A DNA stretch of 64,000 nucleotides from Microbacterium sp. RURRCA19A (GCF_900156455.1 NZ_FTNQ01000002.1:682001-746000), one strand, 5' to 3'; counted from the stretch's first letter, positions 10,287 through 18,918 are shown. Notes: generated by a model from the sequence alone, not told the origin. Made by a program: numbers and translations.

Positions 10287-11561
10287 ACCGCCGCCGAACA
10301 CCAGCCACAGGAGCACGGCGTTCAGCGCGACGAGGAACACCGACGCCGCGACGCCGGCCACCGTCGTGAGCGTGCGGTTGCGGTACTCGCCGAGCACCTC
10401 TCGGCGGGCGGTGAGCGCCACCAGCGGGATGAGGGCGAACGGGATGCCGAACGACAGGACGACCTGGCTGAGGACGAGGGCGAGCGTCGGGTCGATGCCG
10501 GCCCCGAGGATCAGGAGGGCGGGGATCAGCGTCACGAGGCGACGGGCGAGGAGCGGGACCCGGACGCGGAGCAGTCCGTGCATGATCTCGGCGCCGGCGT
10601 ACGCGCCGACGGACGTCGAGGCGAGCCCACTCGCGAGCAGCCCGACCGCGAAGAACGTCGCGACGATCGGCCCGAGTCCGTCGCGCAGGGCCGCGTACGC
10701 GCCCTCGAGGCTGTCGGTGCCCTCGACGCCCGTGAGGTTCGCGGCGGCGAGCAGCAGGATGGCGAGGTTCACGGTGCCGGCGACGGCGAGGGCGATGGTC
10801 ACGTCCCACCGCGTCGCGCGCAGCAGCCGCGGCGTCGACACGCCTCGCGCCGCTTCCAGGTCGGCCGCGCCGGTCGGCCCGGCGGGGGCGAACCGGTCGC
10901 GGCTCAGCGCCGAGTGCGCGTAGATCGCGTGCGGCATGATCGTCGCGCCCAGGATCGAGGCCGCCAAGAGCACCGACGTGGCCCCGTCGAACCGGGGCAC
11001 CAACCCGCCGACGACGGCGGCAGGATCGGGGGGCGCGAAGAAGAGTCCCGCGGTGAAGCCGACGGCGATGATGATCAGGAGGCCGATCACGACCGTCTCG
11101 AACGCGCGGGCGCCGCGGCGCGATTGCACCATCAGCAGGGCGATCGACACGACTCCGGTGATCGCCCCACCCCACAGCAGAGGGATGCCGAAGAGCAGAT
11201 CGAGCGCGACGGCGCCGCCGATGACCTCGGCGACGTCGGTGGCCATCGCCACGAGCTCGGCCTGCAACCAGTACGCCCGGCGAGCCCAGGGGCGGTGGAT
11301 CCGGCGGCCGAGGAGCTGCGGCAGGCTCTCGCCCGTCACGATGCCGAGCTTCGCCGACAGGTATTGGATGAGCCACGCCATCACGTTGCCCAGCACCACC
11401 ACCCACACGAGCAGGTACCCGAACACGGCTCCCGCCGTCATGTTGCTGGCCACGTTGCCGGGGTCGAGGTAGGCGACTCCCGCGACCATCGCCGGACCCA
11501 GGAGCCAGGTCGCGCGGCCGGGTGCGCGGCGCGGGATCGTGGCATCCGGATTTTTCGGCAT
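10284..11561 (-). CDS. mntH: Nramp family Mn(II)/H+ symporter
   Basis: A 425-residue Nramp transporter with about eleven membrane helices. The TM1 signature DPGNVASNMTAG and the TM6 segment MPHAIYAHSAL carry the metal-binding Asp, Asn and Met/His residues of the family. It imports Mn(II) and possibly Fe(II) across the cell membrane. The ATG at 11561 lies in a perfect palindrome and follows TAGGGT by 6 nt. It is the first gene of an mntH-mntR operon, with predicted repression by MntR. Confidence 0.93.
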   Translation of the reverse strand: MPKNPDATIPRRAPGRATWLLGPAMVAGVAYLDPGNVASNMTAGAVFGYLLVWVVVLGNVMAWLIQYLSAKLGIVTGESLPQLLGRRIHRPWARRAYWLQAELVAMATDVAEVIGGAVALDLLFGIPLLWGGAITGVVSIALLMVQSRRGARAFETVVIGLLIIIAVGFTAGLFFAPPDPAAVVGGLVPRFDGATSVLLAASILGATIMPHAIYAHSALSRDRFAPAGPTGAADLEAARGVSTPRLLRATRWDVTIALAVAGTVNLAILLLAAANLTGVEGTDSLEGAYAALRDGLGPIVATFFAVGLLASGLASTSVGAYAGAEIMHGLLRVRVPLLARRLVTLIPALLILGAGIDPTLALVLSQVVLSFGIPFALIPLVALTARREVLGEYRNRTLTTVAGVAASVFLVALNAVLLWLVFGGG

Positions 11562-11568
11562 GCCGAAA
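11553..11568. promoter_or_regulatory. MntR operator 1 (perfect palindrome over mntH start)
   Basis: TTTCGGCATGCCGAAA is a perfect 16-bp palindrome centred on the predicted transcription start and the mntH ATG. With the related palindrome at 11580-11595 it shares TTTCGGNNNNCCGAAA at 27-bp spacing. Binding would block initiation. Confidence 0.7.
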
Positions 11569-11573
11569 CCCTA
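11568..11573 (-). promoter_or_regulatory. -10 box of mntH (TAGGGT), leaderless
   Basis: TAGGGT on the minus strand lies between the two operator palindromes and ends 6 nt before the ATG. Confidence 0.6.
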
Positions 11574-11579
11574 GCGATA

Positions 11580-11595
11580 TTTCGGGTGCCCGAAA
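11580..11595. promoter_or_regulatory. MntR operator 2 in the mntH -35/-20 region
   Basis: TTTCGGGTGCCCGAAA has 7-bp arms (TTTCGGG/CCCGAAA) and matches operator 1. Its centre is 27 bp upstream of the predicted start site. Confidence 0.65.
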
Positions 11596-11699
11596 AAGCG
11601 ACTGCTCGAGCGCGGACGGAGTTCGGCGGAGGCGTCCGGCGCGCGTGGGGGCGTCGCGTCCTGCACCTCGGCGCGACCGGGCGGACGCAGCCCGGCGGA

Positions 11700-11705
11700 T
11701 AGCCT
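11700..11705 (+). promoter_or_regulatory. -10 box of TrmH-family gene (TAGCCT), leaderless
   Basis: TAGCCT ends 6 nt before the GTG at 11712. Confidence 0.5.
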
Positions 11706-11711
11706 GGAGCC

Positions 11712-12377
11712 GTGACCCACGGCGACGCGACCCCCGAGCCCGCGGATGCCGCACCCGACGACGCGCCGCCCGCGCCGCTGCACGGCGTGGGGCCCTGGCC
11801 CGGCGGGCCCGACGCGTGGCCCGACGATCCGCGCTACGACCGGGAACTGCTCGCGGAGGGCGACAGGCGCAACGTGGTCGACCCCTACCGCTACTGGACG
11901 ATGGAGTCGATCGTCGCCGACCTCGACGCCCGGCGGCATCCGTTCCACGTGGCGATCGAGAACTGGCAGCACGACCTCAACATCGGATCGATCGTCCGGA
12001 GCGCCAACGCCTTCCTCGCGGCGGAGGTGCACATCATCGGCAAGCGGCGCTGGAACCGCCGGGGCGCGATGGTGACGGACCGGTACCAGCACGTGCGGCA
12101 CCACGAGGACGTCGCCGCGTTCACGGAGTGGGCGCGCGCGGAGGGGCTTCCCGTCCTCGCGATCGACAACGTCGACGGTTCGGTGCCCGTCGACCGCGCC
12201 GACCTGCCCGAGGCGTGCGTGCTGCTCTTCGGTCAGGAAGGCCCGGGGCTCTCGCCCGAGGCTCTCGATGCGGCGACGAGCGTGGTCGAGATCACGCAGT
12301 ACGGCTCGACGCGGTCGATCAACGCATCCTCGGCCGCGGCCGTGGTCATGTACGAGTGGTGTCGCCGCTGGGCGTGA
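11712..12377 (+). CDS. TrmH/SpoU-family RNA 2'-O-methyltransferase
   Basis: A 221-residue SPOUT methyltransferase. The SpoU signature is spread over NIGSIVRSANAF (motif 1), LLFGQEGPGLSPE (motif 2) and QYGSTRSINASSAAAVVMYEW (motif 3), which form the trefoil-knot SAM site. An acidic, proline-rich N-terminal stretch of about 40 residues precedes the domain. The target is probably a tRNA or rRNA ribose, but the position cannot be told from sequence alone. It overlaps the convergent membrane gene by 32 bases. Confidence 0.88.
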   Translation: MTHGDATPEPADAAPDDAPPAPLHGVGPWPGGPDAWPDDPRYDRELLAEGDRRNVVDPYRYWTMESIVADLDARRHPFHVAIENWQHDLNIGSIVRSANAFLAAEVHIIGKRRWNRRGAMVTDRYQHVRHHEDVAAFTEWARAEGLPVLAIDNVDGSVPVDRADLPEACVLLFGQEGPGLSPEALDAATSVVEITQYGSTRSINASSAAAVVMYEWCRRWA

Positions 12378-12672
12378 GACCCGCCGGCCGACCGGCCTGC
12401 GCGCGGTTCGGGCATTCGTCGAGAACCGGCTTCCCGTGGACCCGACCGGCCCGCCGCAGCAGCAGTGCGGCGGTGCAGAGCACGACGCCGCTGATCACCA
12501 CCGAAACTCCGAGCACCGCGCCCGAGAACGGCCGGCCCCGGTACACGTACGTCGAGGTCGCGGAATCCCATACCTGGTACTCGACGTAGTAGAAGCCTCC
12601 CGCGCAGAAGATGGCCATGGCCACGATCAGCGCAATGGCCACGATCAGTGTTGCCCCCAGATGCCCCCGCAT
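12346..12672 (-). CDS. Two-helix membrane protein, unknown function
   Basis: A 108-residue protein with two hydrophobic helices (about residues 7-29 and 52-74) separated by an extracytoplasmic loop rich in Tyr, and a basic cytoplasmic tail. The start at 12672 is chosen because TATCCT lies 7 nt upstream. The longer in-frame start adds no homology. No family recognised. Confidence 0.6.
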   Translation of the reverse strand: MRGHLGATLIVAIALIVAMAIFCAGGFYYVEYQVWDSATSTYVYRGRPFSGAVLGVSVVISGVVLCTAALLLRRAGRVHGKPVLDECPNRAQAGRPAGLTPSGDTTRT

Positions 12673-12679
12673 GCGACCC

Positions 12680-12685
12680 AGGATA
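12680..12685 (-). promoter_or_regulatory. -10 box (TATCCT) of the two-helix membrane gene
   Basis: TATCCT on the minus strand ends 7 nt before the ATG at 12672. Confidence 0.45.
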
Positions 12686-12723
12686 GGGACGTCACCCGTC
12701 ACATGCACGGGTTGGGGTCGATT

Positions 12724-13272
12724 TCACGTGCCGGCGCGCGGATGCACTTCGTAAACGAACACAGCCTCCTCGGTCGAATCCAATCGGAGGGTCGCCGCCG
12801 ACGTGGCATCCCATCGGATCGTGGTCGGTGACGCACCGGACTCGCCGGGGATGCCGCACGCGACGTCGGTCGTCGTGCCGGTGTCGCCGTCGATCGCGAC
12901 CGTGAGGGGGGCGCCCGTGGTGCTCTCGCACGCGACGACGACGTCCCACGATCCGCCGACGGGCTGGAGGGCCGCGCTCGCGCCGGTCGGCCCGACCTCG
13001 CCACTCCCGCGGGCGACGGCCGTGCTGCCGCCGAGGCCGTTCTCGGGCAGGGCCGTCGCCGCCCACTGCTCGAGCGTCGCGGGATCGCTCGGCAGCGCCG
13101 TGCCGGGGGAGGGCGCGGAGGGCGAGAGCGACGGGCTGGACGCAGAGGGGGCGGCCGAGGACGCGGAGGGCGCGGGCGACGCCGCATCGGTCGCCGTGCA
13201 CGCCGCGAGCAGGAACAGCGCCGGGAAGAACAGAGCGGGGAGGGCCGCGAGGGCCGGGGGGTTCGACCTCAT
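12724..13272 (-). CDS. Secreted lipoprotein, unknown function
   Basis: A 182-residue predicted lipoprotein with hydrophobic signal (residues 9-24) and lipobox LAAC, Cys25. A Ser/Pro/Ala-rich linker of about 35 residues is followed by a small beta-rich domain with two further cysteines (VVACESTTG and DVACGIPGE) that may form a disulfide. It starts 42 bases after the stop of the MATE gene, so the two may be co-transcribed. No family recognised. Confidence 0.75.
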   Translation of the reverse strand: MRSNPPALAALPALFFPALFLLAACTATDAASPAPSASSAAPSASSPSLSPSAPSPGTALPSDPATLEQWAATALPENGLGGSTAVARGSGEVGPTGASAALQPVGGSWDVVVACESTTGAPLTVAIDGDTGTTTDVACGIPGESGASPTTIRWDATSAATLRLDSTEEAVFVYEVHPRAGT

Positions 13273-13314
13273 GGCGGCACGGTACGCGCGACTCCTGGGA
13301 GTCGCGTGGGCATC

Positions 13315-14643
13315 TCACGCGCCCGCGGTCATCCACGCCTTTCCGCGGACACGGAGCCCGAGGGTGGCCGCCCGGGCCAGCATGTAGACCCCGAAGAACG
13401 CCACCGCGAGCCAGGCCAGGCCCGCCGCGCCGCCGCCGGCGAACAGGGCCACGAGCACCAGCGCGGGAACGTAGGGGATGAGGTTGAGCAGTCCCGCGAT
13501 CGCGAGATAGCGTGCGTCGCCCGCGCCGATGAGCACCCCGTCGAGCACGAAGACGAACGACGCCAGCGGTTGCGCGACGGCGAGCACGAGGAGCGCCGGC
13601 TGGATGAGGGCGGCGATGGCGGCATCCCCTGTGAACACGAGACCGAGCACCCCGGATGCCGCAGCCACGAGCGCCCCGACCACGACTCCGAACCACAGGC
13701 CCCAGGCGACCGTTCGTGAGAGCACGTGCCGCGCCCCCGTGACGTCGCCCGAGCCGAGCGACTTGCCGACGAGCGCCTGCGCCGCGATCGCGAGGGCGTC
13801 GAGCGCGAAGGCGGCGGTCGAGAAGATCGTGAAGGCGATCTGCCATCCCGCGAGTTCGGCCGACCCGAGGCCCGTGGCGACCGCCACGGTCGCCAGGAAC
13901 GCCGCGCGCAGGCTCAGCGTGCGCAGGAACAGCCAACCACCGGAGCGTGCCGTGCCGCGGAGGCCGCCGGGCTCGGGGCGCAGCGACGCCGCGTGCGTGC
14001 GGGCCAGGCGCGTGGCGATGACCACGTAGGCGCCCACCATGCCCCACTGCGCGACGACGGTGCCGATCGCGGAGCCCGCGATCCCCCAGCCGAAGCCGTA
14101 GATGAACAGGAGGTTCAGCAGCGCGTTGGCGCCGAAGCCGAGTCCGGCGATCCACAGCGGGGTCACGGTGTCCTGCATTCCGCGCAGCAGCCCGGTCGCG
14201 GCGAACACGACCAGCATCGCGGGAAGGCCCCACATCGAGATCGACAGGTACACGCGGGCGTTCTCGGCGACGTCGGGCGCCGCGCCGAACACGTCGACGA
14301 GTGCCGGGGTGGCGAGGACGCCGGCGGCGGCGAGCACGGCCCCGATGGTCAGTGCGAACCACATGCCGTCGATGCCGACCGACACCGCGCGACCCAGCTC
14401 GCCCGCGCCGTAGCGTCGGGCGACCGCGGGCGTGGTCGCGTACGCGAGGAACACCATCAGTCCGACCACCGTCTGCAGGACCGCGCTCGCGATCCCCAGC
14501 CCCGCGAGCGGAGCCACGCCGAGGTGTCCCACCATGGCGCCGTCGACGATGAGGAACAGCGGCTCGGCGATCAGCGCGCCCAGCGCCGGGACGGCCAGTC
14601 GCACGATCGCGCGGTTCAGTGTCGCCGGCGCGGGGGTGGTCAC
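13315..14643 (-). CDS. MATE family efflux transporter (DinF-like)
   Basis: A 442-residue transporter with twelve predicted helices in two related halves; the N-terminal signature AEPLFLIVDGAMVGHLG and the later AFTIFSTAAFALDALAIAAQ segments match the DinF branch of MATE exporters, which expel organic cations or drugs using Na+ or H+ gradients. The GTG at 14643 follows TAGGCT by 6 nt. It is divergent from the M13 peptidase gene. Confidence 0.9.
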   Translation of the reverse strand: MTTPAPATLNRAIVRLAVPALGALIAEPLFLIVDGAMVGHLGVAPLAGLGIASAVLQTVVGLMVFLAYATTPAVARRYGAGELGRAVSVGIDGMWFALTIGAVLAAAGVLATPALVDVFGAAPDVAENARVYLSISMWGLPAMLVVFAATGLLRGMQDTVTPLWIAGLGFGANALLNLLFIYGFGWGIAGSAIGTVVAQWGMVGAYVVIATRLARTHAASLRPEPGGLRGTARSGGWLFLRTLSLRAAFLATVAVATGLGSAELAGWQIAFTIFSTAAFALDALAIAAQALVGKSLGSGDVTGARHVLSRTVAWGLWFGVVVGALVAAASGVLGLVFTGDAAIAALIQPALLVLAVAQPLASFVFVLDGVLIGAGDARYLAIAGLLNLIPYVPALVLVALFAGGGAAGLAWLAVAFFGVYMLARAATLGLRVRGKAWMTAGA

Positions 14644-14649
14644 CGTTCG

Positions 14650-14655
14650 AGCCTA
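14650..14655 (-). promoter_or_regulatory. -10 box of MATE gene (TAGGCT), leaderless
   Basis: TAGGCT on the minus strand ends 6 nt before the GTG at 14643. Confidence 0.5.
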
Positions 14656-14728
14656 CGGCCGGCCGCCGACACGGGCCGGAGGCCGTGGCATCCGAGTGCC
14701 CACCGAGCCCGCGTGGAGCCGGGGGACT

Positions 14729-14734
14729 TATCCT
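14729..14734 (+). promoter_or_regulatory. -10 box of M13 peptidase gene (TATCCT), leaderless
   Basis: TATCCT ends 7 nt before the ATG at 14742. Confidence 0.5.
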
Positions 14735-14741
14735 GTTCTGC

Positions 14742-16715
14742 ATGACCGAGACCCCCCGCTCCGGTCTCGCGCTCGAAGAACTGAGCGACGAGATCCGCCC
14801 CCAGGACGACCTGTTCCGTCACGTGAACGGCCGCTGGTTGGAGCGCACCGAGATCCCCGACGACAAAGCCCGATGGGGCAGCTTCCATCTCATCGCCGAG
14901 CAGGCCGAGAAGGACGTCCGCACCATCGTGGAGGAGTCGCAGCAGGCCGAGCCGGGCAGCGAGGCCCGCAAGATCGGCGACCTGTTCGCGAGCTTCCTGG
15001 ACACCGCGCGCATCGAGGAGGCGGGGGCGGCGCCGCTGGCCGACCAGCTCGCCCGCGTCGATGCCGTGACCGACGTGCCCGGATTCCTGCACCTCGTCGG
15101 AGAGCTCGAGCGCGACGGCCTCAGCGGCCTCCTGACCCTCTTCGTCGAGCCCGACCCGGGCGACCCCACGCGCTACGTCCCGGTGGTGTACCAGGGTGGT
15201 CTGTCGCTCCCCGACGAGAGCTACTACCGGCTCGACAACTTCGCCGACACGCGCACCGCGTACCGCGCGCACATCGAGCGCATGTTCGAGCTGGCCGGGA
15301 TCGCCGAGCCGGCGGCATCCGCCGATCGTGTCTTCGCCCTCGAGACCGAGCTCGCGACGCACCACTGGTCGCGCGAGGACAGCCGCGACGCCGTGAAGAC
15401 CTACAACCTTCGCACGTGGGACGAGATGGTCGGCCTCGCCGGCCTCGACCTCGCCCCGTGGCGTGCGGGTGTCGCCCCGGGCCACGAGGACGCTTTCGCC
15501 GAGGTCGTCGTCTACCAGCCGAGCTTCGTGGAGTCCCTCGGCTCGCTCCTGGTCGAGGACCGACTCGAGGACTGGAAGGCGTGGCTGCGGTTCGCTGTCG
15601 TGCACTCCGCCGCGGCGTTCCTGTCGGAGGAGTTCGTGGCCGAGAACTTCGCGTTCTACGGCACGCAGCTCACGGGTGTGCCGGTGAACCGCGAGCGGTG
15701 GAAGCGCGGCGTGGGCCTCGTCGAGGCGGCGCTGGGCGAAGCCGTCGGCAAGGTGTACGTGGAGCGGCACTTCCCGCCCGCGGCGAAGGATGCCATGGAC
15801 GTCCTGGTGAAGAACCTGATCGAGGCGTACCGCGAGTCGATCACGGCGCTGGAGTGGATGACGCCCGAGACCCGGGAGCGCGCCCTCGCCAAGCTCGACG
15901 CCTTCACCCCGAAGATCGGCTACCCGGTGCGCTGGAAGGACTACTCCGACCTCGAGATCGACGCCGCCGACCTCGTCGGGAACGTCCGCCGTGCCCATGT
16001 GTGGGAGCACGACAGGCAGTTGGCGAAGGTCGGCCAGCCGATCGACCGCGACGAGTGGTACATGACGCCGCAGACCGTCAACGCGTACTACAACCCGCTG
16101 ATGAACGAGATCGTGTTCCCCGCGGCGATCCTGCAGTACCCGTTCTTCGACGCCGACCGCGACGCCGCCGCCAACTACGGCGGGATCGGTGCGGTCATCG
16201 GCCACGAGATCGGCCACGGGTTCGACGACCAGGGCAGCCGCTTCGACGGCGACGGGTCGCTGCGCGACTGGTGGACGGATGCCGACCGCTCGGCGTTCGA
16301 GGAGCGCACCAAAGCGCTCATCGCCCAGTACGAGGCGCTCGTCCCCGAGGGGCTGAGCGAAGAGCACCACGTCAACGGCGCGCTCACGATCGGCGAGAAC
16401 ATCGGCGACCTCGGAGGCCTGGGCATCGCGCTCCGCGCCTACCGGCTGTCGCTCGGTGAGGACGAGCCGGCGGACGGTCCCGTGGTCGACGGGTACAGCG
16501 GCATCCAGAGGCTTCTGCTCAGCTGGGCGCAGATCTGGCAGCAGAAGGGGCGGGATGCCGAGACCATCCGGCTCCTCACGATCGATCCGCATTCGCCGAA
16601 CGAGTTCCGCTGCAACCAGATCGTGCGGAACATCGACGCGTTCTATTCGGCGTTCGACGTCACCGAGGGGGACGCCCTGTGGCTCGACGAAGACCAGCGC
16701 GTCACCATTTGGTGA
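14742..16715 (+). CDS. M13 family zinc metallopeptidase (neprilysin/PepO-like)
   Basis: A 657-residue M13 peptidase. The N-terminal domain contains FRHVNGRWLERTEIPDDK; the catalytic domain has NAYYNPLMNEIVFPAAIL, the zinc motif HEIGH (near residue 487) and the third ligand in GENIGDLGG (near residue 549). The C-terminal CNQ.VRNIDAFY.AF region completes the family. No signal peptide or membrane anchor is visible, so it is probably cytoplasmic and cleaves oligopeptides, as PepO does. Confidence 0.94.
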   Translation: MTETPRSGLALEELSDEIRPQDDLFRHVNGRWLERTEIPDDKARWGSFHLIAEQAEKDVRTIVEESQQAEPGSEARKIGDLFASFLDTARIEEAGAAPLADQLARVDAVTDVPGFLHLVGELERDGLSGLLTLFVEPDPGDPTRYVPVVYQGGLSLPDESYYRLDNFADTRTAYRAHIERMFELAGIAEPAASADRVFALETELATHHWSREDSRDAVKTYNLRTWDEMVGLAGLDLAPWRAGVAPGHEDAFAEVVVYQPSFVESLGSLLVEDRLEDWKAWLRFAVVHSAAAFLSEEFVAENFAFYGTQLTGVPVNRERWKRGVGLVEAALGEAVGKVYVERHFPPAAKDAMDVLVKNLIEAYRESITALEWMTPETRERALAKLDAFTPKIGYPVRWKDYSDLEIDAADLVGNVRRAHVWEHDRQLAKVGQPIDRDEWYMTPQTVNAYYNPLMNEIVFPAAILQYPFFDADRDAAANYGGIGAVIGHEIGHGFDDQGSRFDGDGSLRDWWTDADRSAFEERTKALIAQYEALVPEGLSEEHHVNGALTIGENIGDLGGLGIALRAYRLSLGEDEPADGPVVDGYSGIQRLLLSWAQIWQQKGRDAETIRLLTIDPHSPNEFRCNQIVRNIDAFYSAFDVTEGDALWLDEDQRVTIW

Positions 16716-16757
16716 GGCGGCGTTTGTTGCTCTTCTGACCCGGAAGGAGCCACGCTC

Positions 16758-17726
16758 GTGGGCATGCCACCGGTTCCCGAGCCTGCCGTACCCGAACCCG
16801 CCGGAGGGCCCGTGGAGTCATCGCGTCGCGATGCCCCGGCCCTCCGCGGCTCGGCGCGGAAGGGTCCTCGGCGGCTGCCCCGACGTGCGGCCGCCGGACG
16901 CCGGTCGTTCACGGCCTCGCTCCGGGCGCTCGACGAGCTGGCGGCATCCGGGGCGAAGGTGTCGGTGCGCATCGACGACCTCGACGGCGGCTCCGTTGTG
17001 CTCGAGGGCGACGACTTCGTCACGTTGCCCGTGGCGGGGCTGGGGCTCGTCCCGCTGCTGATCGAGGTGGCTGCCGCGATCGAGGCCGGCCGCGTCGACG
17101 CGCTCGAGATCATCGACCGGTCCTCCGTGCACGCGGCTTCGGCCGGGGGCGTGTGGCAGCACCTCAAGGCCCCGGCGCTGCCGCTGGTGGACGTCGCGGT
17201 GCTCGCCGCGTCGGCCGGTGACGCGCTGGCCGCCAACGCCCTGCTGCAGCGCGTCGGGCTGCCCGCGGTCCGCGCGCGCATCGAGCAGCTGGGATTGCGG
17301 CGCACCGCCCTCCTCGACCGCTTCCGCGATGACCGTGGCCCCGACGACGCCCCTCATGTCGCGCTGTCGACCGCGCGTGAGATGGCATCCGTGTTCGCGG
17401 GTCTCGTGAACTCCACGGTCGTGTCGCCGGGGGTCAGCGCCCAGGTCGCGGAATGGCTGAGCCTGAACCACGACCTGTCGCTGGTGGCATCCGCGACCGG
17501 TCTCGACCCGTTCGCCCACGAGAACGACCGCCACGGTCTGCTGTTCGTCAACAAGACCGGTCGATCCGAGGGCGTGCGCGCCGAAGCGGGCGTGCTCGGC
17601 GGACCGCGCGCGGGTGTGGCCTACGCGCTGATCGTGAACTTCGACGACCTGTCGATCGCGCACCGGCTCCGCGCTCACGACGCCTTCCGCGTCCTCGGCG
17701 TCGAGCTGATGGAGTACGTGTACTGA
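16758..17726 (+). CDS. Class A beta-lactamase-fold protein lacking catalytic serine
   Basis: A 322-residue protein with a basic, low-complexity N-terminus (about 50 residues) followed by a class A beta-lactamase/serine-hydrolase fold. The expected SxxK motif is GLGL (in VAGLGLVPLLIEVAAAIEAG), the SDN loop is replaced by SAGDALAAN, while the NKTG motif (KTG box) remains. It is therefore probably a pseudoenzyme or a binding/regulatory protein. The GTG at 16758 has AAGGAG 8 nt upstream; an ATG two codons later is possible. No signal peptide is visible. Confidence 0.75.
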   Translation: MGMPPVPEPAVPEPAGGPVESSRRDAPALRGSARKGPRRLPRRAAAGRRSFTASLRALDELAASGAKVSVRIDDLDGGSVVLEGDDFVTLPVAGLGLVPLLIEVAAAIEAGRVDALEIIDRSSVHAASAGGVWQHLKAPALPLVDVAVLAASAGDALAANALLQRVGLPAVRARIEQLGLRRTALLDRFRDDRGPDDAPHVALSTAREMASVFAGLVNSTVVSPGVSAQVAEWLSLNHDLSLVASATGLDPFAHENDRHGLLFVNKTGRSEGVRAEAGVLGGPRAGVAYALIVNFDDLSIAHRLRAHDAFRVLGVELMEYVY

Positions 17727-17747
17727 CGGCCGGCGCGGGAGGTCCCC

Positions 17748-17814
17748 CGAGACTGCACGCGCCTGACATCTCCACTGCAGAGTGCAGGGGGTTCGTCAGG
17801 CCGATGCAGTCTCG
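17748..17814. repeat. 67-bp palindromic intergenic repeat, copy 1
   Basis: The element begins CGAGACTGCA and ends TGCAGTCTCG, with inner pairs GCCTGAC/GTCAGGC and CCACTGCA/TGCAGGGG. It lies between the converging 3' ends of the beta-lactamase-fold gene and the glutaredoxin gene. Copies 2 and 3 are at 35201 and 37108 and have exactly the same length. Confidence 0.8.
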
Positions 17815-17859
17815 CGGTGGGGAGGGGCGCGGTGCGCGGCGGGAAGTCGCGCCGCGCCG

Positions 17860-18090
17860 TCAGAGGTGCGCCCGCACCTCGTCGTCGGACGGCTCGACGA
17901 GCGCTGTGCCGTCGGGCAGCACGACCACCGGCACCTTCGTGCTGCCGCCGATCTCGGCCGCGCGGGCGGCGTCCGCCGCCGAGGCCTCGACGTCGACGAA
18001 CGCGTGCGCGACGCCCAGGTCCGTCAGCAGCGCGCGGGTGCGGAGCGTGTCGGCGCACTCCTGCTTGCCGTAGACCACGATCTCGCTCAT
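17860..18090 (-). CDS. Monothiol glutaredoxin/mycoredoxin-like protein
   Basis: A 76-residue thioredoxin-fold protein beginning MSEIVVYGKQECADTLRTRA. The redox site reads CADT where actinobacterial mycoredoxins have CxxC, leaving one cysteine. The cis-Pro region TKVPVVVLPDGT and the DDEVRAHL tail fit glutaredoxins. The ATG overlaps the SDR stop as ATGA, so it is the last gene of the esterase-BVMO-SDR operon. A redox role supporting that pathway is inference. Confidence 0.8.
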   Translation of the reverse strand: MSEIVVYGKQECADTLRTRALLTDLGVAHAFVDVEASAADAARAAEIGGSTKVPVVVLPDGTALVEPSDDEVRAHL

Positions 18091-18857
18091 CGGGCCGTGT
18101 ACCCGCCATCGACCGGCAGCGTGACGCCGGTGATCCAGTCGGCCTCGTCGGAGGCCAGGAACAGCACCGCGTACGCAACGTCGATCGGGCGGCCGAGCCG
18201 GCGGATCGACTGGTGCGCGGTCATCATCTCCTCGTACGCCGGCATCCCGCCGGGGTACTCGGCGGCGATGCCCTCGACGAGCGGGGTGAGCACGGTCGAC
18301 GGGTTCACCGCGTTGACGCGGATCCGGTGCCGGCCGTAGCTGGCGGCATCCTGCTTGGTCTGCATGTTCACGGCGCCCTTGGCGACGTGGTACGGCGTGA
18401 ACTCGTCGTTGCCGAGGATCCCGTAGATCGACGAGAAATTGACGATCGCGCCCTTCCCGGCCTCGAGGAAGTGCGGGACGGCGGCCTTGGTCGCGAAGAA
18501 GACGCCCTTCACGTCCACGGCGAAGACGGCATCCCACTCCTGCTCCGTGACCTCGTGCGTGGGCTTGTCGGCGCCGATGATCCCGGCGCAGTTGATCAGC
18601 ACGTCGAGCCCGCCGAAGGCCGCCGCGGCGCCGTCGACGGCGGCGCGCACATCGGTCTCGCTCGTGACGTCGGCGCGCGTGAACAGCGCGTCGCCGCCCG
18701 AGTCCCGGATGCCGGCGGCCACCGCCTCGCCGGCGTCGGGCTGCGCGTCCAGGAGCGCGACGCGCGCCCCCTCCGCGGCGAAGAGTTCGGCCGTCGCGCG
18801 GCCCATTCCGGAGGCGGCGCCGGTGATCACCGCACGCTTTCCCTGCAGTCGTGCCAT
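18087..18857 (-). CDS. SDR family oxidoreductase (alcohol/ketone dehydrogenase type)
   Basis: A 256-residue classical SDR: TGAASGMG cofactor motif (residues 12-19), NCAG, SSIYG serine and YHVAK active site, ending with the GGYTAR tail common in cyclohexanol/3-oxoacyl reductase-like members. It is encoded directly after the Baeyer-Villiger enzyme and probably oxidises a secondary alcohol to the ketone or the reverse. Its stop overlaps the glutaredoxin start. Confidence 0.9.
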   Translation of the reverse strand: MARLQGKRAVITGAASGMGRATAELFAAEGARVALLDAQPDAGEAVAAGIRDSGGDALFTRADVTSETDVRAAVDGAAAAFGGLDVLINCAGIIGADKPTHEVTEQEWDAVFAVDVKGVFFATKAAVPHFLEAGKGAIVNFSSIYGILGNDEFTPYHVAKGAVNMQTKQDAASYGRHRIRVNAVNPSTVLTPLVEGIAAEYPGGMPAYEEMMTAHQSIRRLGRPIDVAYAVLFLASDEADWITGVTLPVDGGYTAR

Positions 18858-18918
18858 GGGGGAGTCCTTTCGTGACGGCGGGGACGCGTTCGCACGCGTC
18901 CCCGCCGGGGTGGGTCGG

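Noticed and set aside
12692..14743. A 683-codon minus-strand frame over the MATE gene
   Set aside because: It is the out-of-frame reading of the MATE gene on the same strand, Arg/Gly/His rich, with no homology.
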